In this document: piece after piece, positions 7,800 through 15,717 of the stretch
How the letters are laid out: every line of letters starts with the position of its first letter
Numbering within the stretch: the first letter of the stretch is position 1
Source of the DNA: Marinobacter bryozoorum
Lineage (GTDB): Bacteria > Pseudomonadota > Gammaproteobacteria > Pseudomonadales > Oleiphilaceae
Length of the DNA: 64,000 nt
NCBI RefSeq assembly: GCF_023156245.1
Contig: NZ_JAKZAH010000009.1
Span: forward strand, 1-64,000
Direction: 5' to 3'
The notes under the pieces: model-generated
Databases searched by the model: none
Seen by the model: the letters and a program-made list of their open reading frames with translations, nothing else
Told to the model about the DNA's origin: nothing
Position numbers and translations under genes: made by a program

Positions 7800-8375
7800 T
7801 TATCGTGACAGGGTAAGACCGGTTTCACCCGCTTCCAGCTCGCTGTGCCCCTGACCGGTGGATGTAATCCAGTCCACTGACAGACTGTCGATGCCGGGAA
7901 AGCGTTCCATCAGCGGTACTGACAAGGTTCCCGACAATTCACTGTCGCAGTCGAGCCTCTGGGTGACCTCGAAGTCGCTGTGACCGTTTTCTTTCGGGGC
8001 ATTGCTGTCACTGTGGCCGTGATCGTGGTCGTGCCCATGGTCATGGTCCACTCCCCCCATCTGGTGGATGGTGCCGGCACTGACCGTGCAGTCATTGGCT
8101 GGCGTCTGGATCACTGCACTGGTTTCCAGCCATTGAACGACCTCGTGTCGAATCGCCTCCTGCCCGGAGTCCCGGGGTACGTGATCGAAGCCAAGCAGGT
8201 TGGCCGCCGGTGAGCGCAGGATCAGCTCGGCGGTCTTGCCTTCGATAGCCACCTGCAGCTCGGCTGCCCCGTGGACATGGGCTCTCTGGCCATCCTGCCC
8301 ATAGCCGGTAACCGGTAGCAGCAGGGAGGACAGCGTGAAGGTAAGGACGAGCTTTCTGACGGTAGGCATGGCCAT
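7800..8375 (-). CDS. Zinc-regulated DUF2796 (ZrgA-like) periplasmic protein
   Basis: About 191 residues from the ATG at 8375 (a second ATG at 8369 is equally possible; the frame is open further upstream without support). A signal peptide covers about residues 1-25. The mature protein begins with AHVHGAAELQVAIEG, the DUF2796 hallmark, and has a His/Asp stretch (VDHDHGHDHDHGHSD) that should bind zinc. DUF2796 proteins include ZrgA, the periplasmic zinc-binding part of the Vibrio Zrg system. A strong Zur box lies 18-39 bases upstream of the start, so zinc starvation should induce it. It is the likely substrate-capture component for the neighbouring ABC pair. Confidence 0.88.
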   Translation of the reverse strand: MAMPTVRKLVLTFTLSSLLLPVTGYGQDGQRAHVHGAAELQVAIEGKTAELILRSPAANLLGFDHVPRDSGQEAIRHEVVQWLETSAVIQTPANDCTVSAGTIHQMGGVDHDHGHDHDHGHSDSNAPKENGHSDFEVTQRLDCDSELSGTLSVPLMERFPGIDSLSVDWITSTGQGHSELEAGETGLTLSR

Positions 8376-8392
8376 GGAACCGGTTCCGAATT

Positions 8393-8414
8393 GAAATGTT
8401 ATAACGTAATTTAC
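8393..8414. promoter_or_regulatory. Zur box
   Basis: GAAATGTTATAACGTAATTTAC matches the gammaproteobacterial Zur operator (half site GAAATGTTATA with a mirrored half). It is placed just upstream of the DUF2796 gene start (8375), where bound Zur would block transcription when zinc is plentiful. Consensus match by eye. Confidence 0.75.
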
Positions 8415-8516
8415 TGATGTATGGATTCGGGTCAAGGAATTTTGCCCGGATGTGCCGCAGTCCCGGCGGAAATGGTAGGATTGGAAACCCACTCAGCGAA
8501 CAGGTAAAGCGCTTTA

Positions 8517-9128
8517 ATGACTGATAACACAGCCCCGGGCTCCCGTACCGACGATTTCGAAGGCTGGGCGAATCTGTTCACCCGTTGCCGGGCGTTCAGC
8601 CACCCCTCTGAACTTCACGGCGGCCTCTGCGGCCGGCTGGCGGCTGGTGCCCGGCTCAGTGAGCAGCAATGGCTGGAAGTGGTTTGTGAGCACGTGGGTA
8701 TCGCCCCGGATGCACTGACCAGCGATGATGACCTGCCGCCGGAGTTGCCGGCCTTTATGGACGAGGCCTATCGCCAGACCCTGGATCATTTGCGTGCTAC
8801 GGACATGGCGTTCCAGCCGCTGCTGCCGGAAGATGACTATGCGTTTGACCAGCGCCTTCAGGCCCTTTCCGCGTGGGTGCGGGGCTTTCTCGAAGGGATG
8901 GCCCTCGCCGCCGGTCAGCGCCTTGGCGAAGCCCCCGAGGAAATCCGTGAGCTGATCGAGGACCTGGTGGCTATCAGTCAGGTAGAAGATGCCGACGATG
9001 GTGACGAGGCCTCCGAAGTCCAGCTCAACGACATCACCGAGTACGTCCGCCTGGGAGTGATTTCCGTATTTACCGAGTTCAATCCCCCGGAGCAGACACC
9101 GCCTTCCGCAGGCCAGACCCTGCACTGA
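8517..9128 (+). CDS. ygfB: UPF0149 family protein (YgfB)
   Basis: 203-residue YgfB/YecA family protein, acidic and helical, without the C-terminal SEC-C zinc motif found in YecA. It stands upstream of pepP-ubiH-ubiI, the conserved neighbourhood of ygfB. In Pseudomonas aeruginosa YgfB has been linked to control of ampDh3 and beta-lactam resistance; whether that holds here is unknown. The Zur box of the divergent DUF2796 gene lies about 100 bases before its start. Translation start is the ATG at 8517. Confidence 0.9.
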   Translation: MTDNTAPGSRTDDFEGWANLFTRCRAFSHPSELHGGLCGRLAAGARLSEQQWLEVVCEHVGIAPDALTSDDDLPPELPAFMDEAYRQTLDHLRATDMAFQPLLPEDDYAFDQRLQALSAWVRGFLEGMALAAGQRLGEAPEEIRELIEDLVAISQVEDADDGDEASEVQLNDITEYVRLGVISVFTEFNPPEQTPPSAGQTLH

Positions 9129-9149
9129 CAGCCCGTACCAGGAGACCCT

Positions 9150-10472
9150 ATGAGTCCGTGGATTCCGATGAGTGAACACGCCGAGCGCCGGCGCCGGCTG
9201 ATGGAGCTGATGGCGAAGGACAGCATTGCCATCCTGCCAGCTGCCCCGGAGTGTACCCGCAACCGGGACGTGCTCTTCCCGTTCCGCCAGGACAGCGATT
9301 TCCAGTACCTGACCGGCTTTGGTGAGCCCGAGGCTGTAGTGGTGCTGATTCCCGGGCGTGAGCACGGCGAGTCGGTTCTCTTCTGTCGGGAGCGCAATCC
9401 GGAGAAGGAGCAATGGGATGGCTCCATTACCGGTCCCGACGGCGCTATCGAACACTACGGCCTGGACGACGCCTTCCCGATCGCCGATATCGATGACATC
9501 CTGCCGGGCATGATCGAGGGTCGCAGCCGGGTCTATTACCCCCTGGGGCGGGACCAGGCATTTGATGCCCGGGTCATGGACTGGGTCAAGCTGATCCGCA
9601 GCAAGGTGCGGGCAGGGGCCCAGCCCCCTGGGGAATTCGTGGCCCTGGAACACCTGCTCCACGATCTGCGCCTCTACAAGAGCGCCAATGAGATCAAGGT
9701 CATGGCCAGGGCCGGCCAGATCAGTGCCGAGGCCCACTGCAGGGCCATGAAACGCGCCCGCAAGGGCGGTTATGAATACCAGCTGGAAGCGGAACTGATC
9801 CATACCTTTATGGAACACGGCGCCCGCAACACCGCCTATCCGTCCATTGTCGGCAGCGGTGCCAACGGGTGTGTGCTTCACTACATCGAGAACAGCGCTC
9901 CCCTGAATGAGGGGGACCTGGTACTGATCGATGCCGGTTGTGAGCTGGACTGCTATGCCTCGGATATCACCCGCACCTTCCCGGTGAGTGGCACCTTCAG
10001 CGAGCCCCAGCGTGCTCTGTACGAAGTGGTGCTGGAAGCCCAGTATGCCGCCATTGATGCGGTTCGCCCGGGCAACCACTGGAACATGCCCCACGAGGCG
10101 GCACTGGAGGTCCTGACCCAGGGCCTGATCGACCTCGGCCTGATTCAGGGGCCGCTGGCCGAAGCCCTGGATAAGGAAGCCTACCGTCCCTTTTTCATGC
10201 ACCGTACCGGCCACTGGCTGGGTATGGACGTGCATGATGTGGGCGATTACAAAGTCGGCGACGCCTGGCGGGTACTGGAGCCGGGCATGGTACTTACCGT
10301 GGAGCCAGGGCTGTATGTCGCCCCGGACAATATGGAGGTAGACCCCCAATGGCGTGGTATCGGTATCCGTATCGAAGACGACGTGGCTGTCACCAGGGAG
10401 GGCTGTCGTGTGCTCACGGATGCGGTACCCAAGAATATCGCCGAAGTGGAAGCCCTGATGGCAGAGGCCTGA
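9150..10472 (+). CDS. pepP: Xaa-Pro aminopeptidase P
   Basis: 440 residues, as in E. coli PepP (441). It removes N-terminal residues preceding proline, using two Mn2+ ions in a pita-bread (M24) fold. The five metal ligands are visible: the two aspartates in LIDAGCELDCYASDITRTF, the histidine in HRTGHWLGMDVHDVG, the glutamate in VLTVEPGLYV and the glutamate in GIRIEDDVAV. An N-terminal creatinase-like domain (about 1-170) precedes. It follows ygfB by 21 bases and precedes ubiH, probably one operon. Confidence 0.96.
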   Translation: MSPWIPMSEHAERRRRLMELMAKDSIAILPAAPECTRNRDVLFPFRQDSDFQYLTGFGEPEAVVVLIPGREHGESVLFCRERNPEKEQWDGSITGPDGAIEHYGLDDAFPIADIDDILPGMIEGRSRVYYPLGRDQAFDARVMDWVKLIRSKVRAGAQPPGEFVALEHLLHDLRLYKSANEIKVMARAGQISAEAHCRAMKRARKGGYEYQLEAELIHTFMEHGARNTAYPSIVGSGANGCVLHYIENSAPLNEGDLVLIDAGCELDCYASDITRTFPVSGTFSEPQRALYEVVLEAQYAAIDAVRPGNHWNMPHEAALEVLTQGLIDLGLIQGPLAEALDKEAYRPFFMHRTGHWLGMDVHDVGDYKVGDAWRVLEPGMVLTVEPGLYVAPDNMEVDPQWRGIGIRIEDDVAVTREGCRVLTDAVPKNIAEVEALMAEA

Positions 10473-10518
10473 TGGCGTCGGTTTAATAGCACAGTGACTG
10501 GAGCCGGACCGGAACCCC

Positions 10519-11799
10519 ATGCAGACCTTTGATACTGACATACTGATTGCCGGTGGCGGGCTGGCCGGTGCCACCCTGGCGCTGGCAGTTGCCCGCCTGA
10601 TTCCGGAGTACCGGGTGACGGTGGTGGAAGCATTTCCACTGTCAGAGCAACCTGCCCCGACGGATTACCAGCCCAGTTACGACGCCCGCTCCACGGCACT
10701 TTCCTGGGGCTCCCGTCAGATCTTCGAACATCTCGGCCTGTGGTCGGCCATCGAGAAACAGGCCGCAGCCATTCGTCATATCCACGTGTCCGAGCGTGGG
10801 CGCCTGGGGGTTACCCGACTGGCGGCCGAGGAACATCACCAGCCTGCGTTGGGCTATGTAGCGGACAACCGCTGGCTTGGCCTCTGCCTGATGGATGCCC
10901 TGCGCGCGGAGCCGGCGATCCGATGGCTGGCGCCGGCCCGGGCTACCTCGGTGACTACCCGGGAGGGCGGTGTCCAGGTCAGCGTAAGGCAGGGAAACCA
11001 AGGCGACGACGGGCAGGAGGAAACCCTCAACGCCCGCTGCCTGGTGGTCGCTGATGGCGGCCGCTCCGGCCTGCGTGAAGCCCTGGGTATTGAGACAACC
11101 CGGGAAGACTACGACCAGGTTGCCCTGATCGCCAACGTCAGCACCGAACTCCCTCACCAGGGCACCGCCTGGGAGCGCTTTACCGACCGGGGGCCCATGG
11201 CACTCCTGCCCCAGGTGGGCGGCCCTGAGCCCGGTCACCGTTCGGCGCTGGTGTGGACGCTGTCACCGGTGGAGCTGGAAGACATTCTTGCGCTGGACGA
11301 TGCCACACGTTGCCAGCGCCTGCAGGCGGCCTTCGGCTGGCGGCTGGGGCGTTTCACCCGCTTTGGCGAGCCTCACCATTATCCCCTGTCGCTGACCCTG
11401 GCCCGCGAGACCATTCGCCCCGGTGTGGCGCTTGTGGGTAACGCCGCCCATTCCCTGCACCCGGTGGCCGGCCAGGGTTTCAACCTGGCATTGCGGGGGT
11501 TGATGGCCCTGGTGGAGGCTTTCCGGTTTGCCCGGCAGACTGGCCGCTCCCCCGGCGACCTTCAGGTCCTGGCCCGTTACCAGCAGGCCCATACGGCTGA
11601 CCAGCGTCAGACGGTTGGCTTCTCGGACACCCTGGTGCGCCTGTTCGGTGGCGAGTATCCGGCCCCTGGCATTGCCCGCAGTGCCGGCCTGGCCGGGCTG
11701 GATATCGTGCCTGGCGCCAAGCGCTGGTTTGCCCGCCAGGCCATGGGCCTGGGGGTGAGTGGCAAAGCGGCTGATCGCAGGGAGGAGCACTGGCAATGA
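10519..11799 (+). CDS. ubiH: 2-octaprenyl-6-methoxyphenyl hydroxylase (UbiH)
   Basis: FAD monooxygenase of ubiquinone synthesis, 426 residues. The N-terminal dinucleotide motif DILIAGGGLAGATLALAVA (residues 7-25) and the second FAD motif VGNAAHSLHPVAGQGFNLAL (about 311-330) are intact. By family knowledge UbiH hydroxylates C1 of the ring. Its stop overlaps the next hydroxylase start by four bases (ATGA), indicating coupled translation. The two enzymes are paralogues, and distinguishing UbiH from UbiI rests on order and similarity. Confidence 0.92.
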   Translation: MQTFDTDILIAGGGLAGATLALAVARLIPEYRVTVVEAFPLSEQPAPTDYQPSYDARSTALSWGSRQIFEHLGLWSAIEKQAAAIRHIHVSERGRLGVTRLAAEEHHQPALGYVADNRWLGLCLMDALRAEPAIRWLAPARATSVTTREGGVQVSVRQGNQGDDGQEETLNARCLVVADGGRSGLREALGIETTREDYDQVALIANVSTELPHQGTAWERFTDRGPMALLPQVGGPEPGHRSALVWTLSPVELEDILALDDATRCQRLQAAFGWRLGRFTRFGEPHHYPLSLTLARETIRPGVALVGNAAHSLHPVAGQGFNLALRGLMALVEAFRFARQTGRSPGDLQVLARYQQAHTADQRQTVGFSDTLVRLFGGEYPAPGIARSAGLAGLDIVPGAKRWFARQAMGLGVSGKAADRREEHWQ

Positions 11800-13010
11800 G
11801 CCATTTCGACATCGTCGTGGTCGGCGGCGGCATGACCGGTAGCGCCCTGGCCCTGGGTGCAGCGGCCCAGGGCTGGCGGGTGGCACTGGTGGAAACTGCG
11901 CCACTGTCATCCCTGACCGCAACACCGGCCGAAGCAGCAGGCGTGGATGACTTTGAGCCGAGGGTCAGCGCTATCTCCCAGGCCAGTCAGCGCCTGCTGG
12001 AGCAGCTGGGCGCCTGGCAAAGGGCCTCCGAAACCCGCCATTGTCCCTACACCGCCATGGATGTGTGGGATGGCGAGGCCATTGGGCGTATCCGCTTCGA
12101 GGCAGATGAACTGGGCGCTCCCTCACTGGGTACCATTATCGAGAATCGTAACCTGGTCAGGGGGCTGTTCCTGCAGGTGGAAGCATCTGAGCTAAACTGT
12201 TTCGACGGCCAGTCGGTGACCGGCATGGCAAGCTGTGAGCAGGGATGGCAGCTGAAGCTGTCCGGCGGTGAGCAATTGACCGCAGCCCTGGTCGTGGGGG
12301 CTGACGGTGCCCATTCCAGAATCCGCCAATGGGCCGGGCTGCCCACCCGGGAGTGGGACTACGACCAGGAAGCCATCGTCTGCACGGTGCGGACCGAACG
12401 GTCCCATGAGAATACCGCCTGGCAGCGCTTCACCGCTACGGGTCCACTGGCGTTCCTGCCCCTGCGAAGTGATGACGCTAACGATAGCGGACACTTCTGC
12501 TCCATCGTCTGGTCCCAGGATACAGGCCGCGCCCGGGAACTGCTGTCCCTGGAGGACGGACCCTTCTGCACAGCATTGGGTCGGGCCCTCGAGGGGCGGC
12601 TGGGTGCGGTGGAAGCCGTCTCAAAGCGCCATGCCTTTCCCCTGCGCCAGCGCCACAGCAAACAATATGTCCGGCCCGGGCTTGCCCTGATCGGTGACGC
12701 TGCCCATACCATCCATCCGCTGGCGGGGCAGGGGGCGAACCTCGGCTATGGTGACGTGATCGCCTTGCTGGCCGAGCTGCAACGGGCCATGGAACGGCAG
12801 GAATCGCCGGGCGACCTGATGCTGCTGCAGCGCTATCAGCGTCGCCGCAAGGGCGAGAACCTGGCGATGATGGCGGCGATGGAGGGTTTCAAACAGCTCT
12901 TTGCCCGCAATGAACTGCCCCTGCGCTGGTTGCGCAGCACTGGCATGCGCTGGCTGGACAGGGCAGCGCCATTGAAAAACCAGGTTGCAGCCCGCGCAAT
13001 GGGATTATGA
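11796..13010 (+). CDS. ubiI: UbiI/VisC-type ubiquinone hydroxylase
   Basis: 404-residue FAD monooxygenase, paralogue of the preceding ubiH and translationally coupled to it. FAD motifs: DIVVVGGGMTGSALALGAA at residues 4-22 and IGDAAHTIHPLAGQGANLGY around 299-318. UbiI hydroxylates C5 of the benzene ring in the oxygen-dependent ubiquinone pathway; UbiF-type activity on C6 cannot be excluded from sequence alone. It ends the ygfB-pepP-ubiH-ubiI block. A separate gene follows after about 100 bases. Confidence 0.9.
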   Translation: MSHFDIVVVGGGMTGSALALGAAAQGWRVALVETAPLSSLTATPAEAAGVDDFEPRVSAISQASQRLLEQLGAWQRASETRHCPYTAMDVWDGEAIGRIRFEADELGAPSLGTIIENRNLVRGLFLQVEASELNCFDGQSVTGMASCEQGWQLKLSGGEQLTAALVVGADGAHSRIRQWAGLPTREWDYDQEAIVCTVRTERSHENTAWQRFTATGPLAFLPLRSDDANDSGHFCSIVWSQDTGRARELLSLEDGPFCTALGRALEGRLGAVEAVSKRHAFPLRQRHSKQYVRPGLALIGDAAHTIHPLAGQGANLGYGDVIALLAELQRAMERQESPGDLMLLQRYQRRRKGENLAMMAAMEGFKQLFARNELPLRWLRSTGMRWLDRAAPLKNQVAARAMGL

Positions 13011-13111
13011 TGATCAAACGGATCGCACGGGATTGATTTGTCCCGGTCGACTCACTGACATGCACGCCCTGTCCGTCACCGGATGTGGTGCTTTGAAAGG
13101 AGATCACTGCC

Positions 13112-14020
13112 ATGGCCGGTGCCAGCCTGCTTACCCTGCTTGATGACGTCGCTGCCGTCCTCGACGACGTCAGCGTAATGACCAAGGTCGCTGCCAAGAA
13201 GACCGCCGGTGTACTGGGCGATGACCTGGCGCTGAATGCCCAGCAGGTGACCGGTGTCAGGCCGGCCCGGGAACTGCCGGTGGTCTGGGCCGTGGCGAAG
13301 GGTTCGGCCATCAACAAGGTCATCCTGGTCCCCCTGGCGCTGGCTATCAGTTTCTTCCTGCCCTGGTTGATTACGCCGTTACTGATGCTCGGTGGGGCCT
13401 TCCTCTGTTATGAAGGCTTCGAAAAGCTGGTCCACAAGTGGTTGCACAGCAAGCAAGAGGCCGAGCACCGGGAGGCGCTACGTGAAGCGGTCGCCGACCC
13501 GGGTAAGGACCTGAAAGCCCTGGAGAAGGACAAGATCAAGGGTGCGATTCGCACGGACTTTATCCTGTCCGCCGAAATCATTGCCATCACCCTGGGTACC
13601 GTGAGTGATCAGCCGATAACCATGCAGCTGGCGGTACTGGTGGTCATCGCGGTGGCGGTTACGGTTGGGGTATATGGACTGGTGGCAGGCATCGTCAAGC
13701 TCGATGACCTTGGGGTGCACCTGTCTGAAAAAGCCTCCTCCGCCGCACAGACCATCGGGTCGGGCATCCTGACCGCCGCACCATGGTTGATGAAAGGCCT
13801 CTCAGTGGTAGGCACCGCCGCCATGTTCCTGGTAGGCGGTGGTATCCTGGTGCACGGTATACATCCGCTTTACGCCTGGATCCGCGGATTCACTGACGGG
13901 CTCGGGCCTGTCATGGCCACCATCGGGCCCATACTGGCCGATGGCATCGTCGGTGTGCTGGCGGGTGCGGTGCTGGTCGCCGTTTTCACGATTATTGGAC
14001 GACTGCGTTCATCTAATTAG
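13112..14020 (+). CDS. DUF808 (YedI) family inner-membrane protein
   Basis: 302 residues, DUF808 family. The start [44 protein letters not shown] is almost invariant in the family. Seven or so hydrophobic stretches follow (for example [39 protein letters not shown] and [14 protein letters not shown]). Function unknown; E. coli YedI is the named relative. A good AAAGGAGATCACTGCC site precedes the ATG. A small CGAG/CTCG hairpin followed by TGTTTTT at 14041-14059 may terminate it. Confidence 0.9.
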   Translation: MAGASLLTLLDDVAAVLDDVSVMTKVAAKKTAGVLGDDLALNAQQVTGVRPARELPVVWAVAKGSAINKVILVPLALAISFFLPWLITPLLMLGGAFLCYEGFEKLVHKWLHSKQEAEHREALREAVADPGKDLKALEKDKIKGAIRTDFILSAEIIAITLGTVSDQPITMQLAVLVVIAVAVTVGVYGLVAGIVKLDDLGVHLSEKASSAAQTIGSGILTAAPWLMKGLSVVGTAAMFLVGGGILVHGIHPLYAWIRGFTDGLGPVMATIGPILADGIVGVLAGAVLVAVFTIIGRLRSSN

Positions 14021-14040
14021 TCTTGGGGTGATGGGGCAGG

Positions 14041-14059
14041 CGAGTTGACTCGTGTTTTT
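14041..14059 (+). terminator. Possible weak terminator after the DUF808 gene
   Basis: CGAG (14041-14044), loop TTGA, CTCG (14049-14052), then TGTTTTT. The stem is only four to five pairs, so this is tentative. Confidence 0.35.
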
Positions 14060-14073
14060 CCCTTGTTTGTAAC

Positions 14074-14835
14074 CTACCGCATCCGCTCTTTGCGATGAAC
14101 GCCGCAGGTGCCGCAATAACCACCTTCCGGCAGAAGGTATTTCAGGCAGCAACCCCTGCGCTGCGGAATGGCGCAGCGCTGCTGGCTGAAGTGAGTCGGA
14201 ATCCAGTCGATATACCGGTTCGCCTCACATTCGAACCGGGTCAGCCAGCCGCTGGCCTGCCGGCACAGCTCATCTGCATCGACCTGGTTCCATACCAGCG
14301 AATAGGGCGCACCCAGGGCCAGACCCACACTGCTCCAGTAGGACCCCGGACTGACACCAAAATGCTGTCGGAAAACGGGGTACCAGTGCTGCATTTGATT
14401 GCTCAGCACCCTGATGAATTCGTCGGGCTCCAGACGTTCCTGGCTACCGGCAGCATGGTGCCAGCGGGAATGCCCTTCAACCGATGAATCTTCCCGGCAC
14501 AGGAGGATCCGTTCCGGATTCAGCTCAATACTGGAGCCATCGCGGAACAGCTGGATGACCAGCGGCCCGATAATCTGCAGGGCAAGGCTCTGGTGCAGTA
14601 CAGAGACCCTTGCCCTGTGCAGTCGGGGGTGCTCAGTTTCCGGATAATCTTCCAGTACCTGCTTTGCCAGCAGCGATGGATTGGCCAGTAGCTGGGCGAG
14701 GGAAAACAGTGCCGGTTGCTGGCGGTTGGCCGCCGACAAAGTGCGCTTCAGCAATGCGTTACGGTCAAGGTGATGACGGGCGAGCAGGTTGTGGTAATCC
14801 GCCAGCCGGTCTGTACCTGCCTCAGCCCTGGCCAT
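14074..14835 (-). CDS. fhuF: FhuF-like siderophore-iron reductase
   Basis: About 253 residues from the ATG at 14835, which has AGGAAGAGAGG upstream (the frame is open 24 codons further without a better site). The C-terminus carries CC-X10-C-X2-C (RGCCLKYLLPEGGYCGTCG), the unusual [2Fe-2S] ligand pattern of FhuF. FhuF reduces ferric iron in hydroxamate siderophores in the cytoplasm to release it. It lies directly after the FhuC-type ATPase gene on the same strand, fitting the last step of this uptake cluster. A Fur box at 15697-15717 should control both. Confidence 0.9.
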   Translation of the reverse strand: MARAEAGTDRLADYHNLLARHHLDRNALLKRTLSAANRQQPALFSLAQLLANPSLLAKQVLEDYPETEHPRLHRARVSVLHQSLALQIIGPLVIQLFRDGSSIELNPERILLCREDSSVEGHSRWHHAAGSQERLEPDEFIRVLSNQMQHWYPVFRQHFGVSPGSYWSSVGLALGAPYSLVWNQVDADELCRQASGWLTRFECEANRYIDWIPTHFSQQRCAIPQRRGCCLKYLLPEGGYCGTCGVHRKERMR

Positions 14836-14885
14836 TACGGGCCTCTCTTCCTGCAACGTACAGCCCGACCACCAGGGCACAGGAG

Positions 14886-15659
14886 CTAGTGGACATAGGA
14901 AATCCATTGCCCGGGCGCACGCTCCATGACGCCCATGGGTACGCTGTAGATGGATTCCAGAACCTGGCTGTCCATGATCTGGGCCGGTGCGCCATCGGCC
15001 ACTACCTGACCGGCCTTCAGGGCCACCAGGCGGTCACAGAAGCGGGAAGCGAGATCGACATCATGCAGTACCACGATCACCGTCAGTTCACGCTGATTCG
15101 CCAGGCGCTGGACCAGGCGCAGGGTTTCCACCTGGTGTTTTACATCCAGGGCAGAGATGGGTTCATCCAGCAGCAGGCAGCGGGTCTGCTGGGCCAGCAG
15201 CATGGCGATCCAGGCGCGCTGGCGTTCCCCGCCGGACAGGGTGTCCACAGAACGGTGTGCGAAGGGTTTGAGGTCGGTGTCAGTAATGGCCTGGTCAACC
15301 AGCGCATGGTCCTCTTCGCTGTAACGGCCCAGAGGACCGCGCCAGGGGTAGCGGCCCAGGGCTACGAGTTCCCGAACGGTCAGGCCATCGGTGCCAGGAG
15401 GGTGCTGGGGCAGATAGCCCACCACCCGGGCAAAGGCGCGGGCGCCCAGGCCTTTGGCAGACTGGCCTTCCAGCAGGACCTCACCGGCGCTGGCGGGGAT
15501 TTGCCTGGCAAGCGCTTTGAGTAAGGTGGATTTGCCCGAGCCGTTGTGTCCAAGCAGGGCGGTTACCTGGCCTTCGTTAAAGGCCAGGTCGATGCCGTGG
15601 AGAATGGCGGTATCACCGATACGGACGGCAAGGTTGCGGACATCAAAAAACGCAGGCAT
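14886..15659 (-). CDS. fhuC: Ferric siderophore ABC transporter ATPase (FhuC/FecE type)
   Basis: 257-residue cytoplasmic ATPase. Walker A GHNGSGKSTLLKAL lies near residues 38-51, signature LSGGERQRAWIAMLLAQ near 140-156, Walker B CLLLDEPISALDV just after. It is of the FepC/FhuC class that powers FecCD-type permeases, so its partner is the FhuB-like protein encoded at 17614-19611. The exporter-type ABC gene lies between them. A Fur box sits 38 bases upstream of its start and overlaps the stop of that gene. Confidence 0.9.
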   Translation of the reverse strand: MPAFFDVRNLAVRIGDTAILHGIDLAFNEGQVTALLGHNGSGKSTLLKALARQIPASAGEVLLEGQSAKGLGARAFARVVGYLPQHPPGTDGLTVRELVALGRYPWRGPLGRYSEEDHALVDQAITDTDLKPFAHRSVDTLSGGERQRAWIAMLLAQQTRCLLLDEPISALDVKHQVETLRLVQRLANQRELTVIVVLHDVDLASRFCDRLVALKAGQVVADGAPAQIMDSQVLESIYSVPMGVMERAPGQWISYVH

Positions 15660-15696
15660 TCAGATTCCCCTGTTCGTGTGGAAGGCAGCATAATCT

Positions 15697-15717
15697 AAAT
15701 GCGAATAACTATCAATT
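15697..15717. promoter_or_regulatory. Fur box upstream of fhuC
   Basis: AAATGCGAATAACTATCAATT fits the common gammaproteobacterial Fur operator form (TGCGAATAATTATCA-like). It overlaps the last codons of the exporter-type ABC gene, pointing to an independent iron-repressed promoter for fhuC-fhuF. Confidence 0.65.

Noticed and set aside
8020-8060. His/Asp-rich repeat in the DUF2796 gene as a sequencing artefact or unstable repeat
   Set aside because: The frame stays open and metal-binding histidine runs are expected in this zinc-handling family.
8514-10574. Very long open frame on the minus strand (686 codons) across ygfB and pepP
   Set aside because: It is antisense to two well-supported genes with clear family motifs, has no recognisable domain and reflects GC-rich codon bias.
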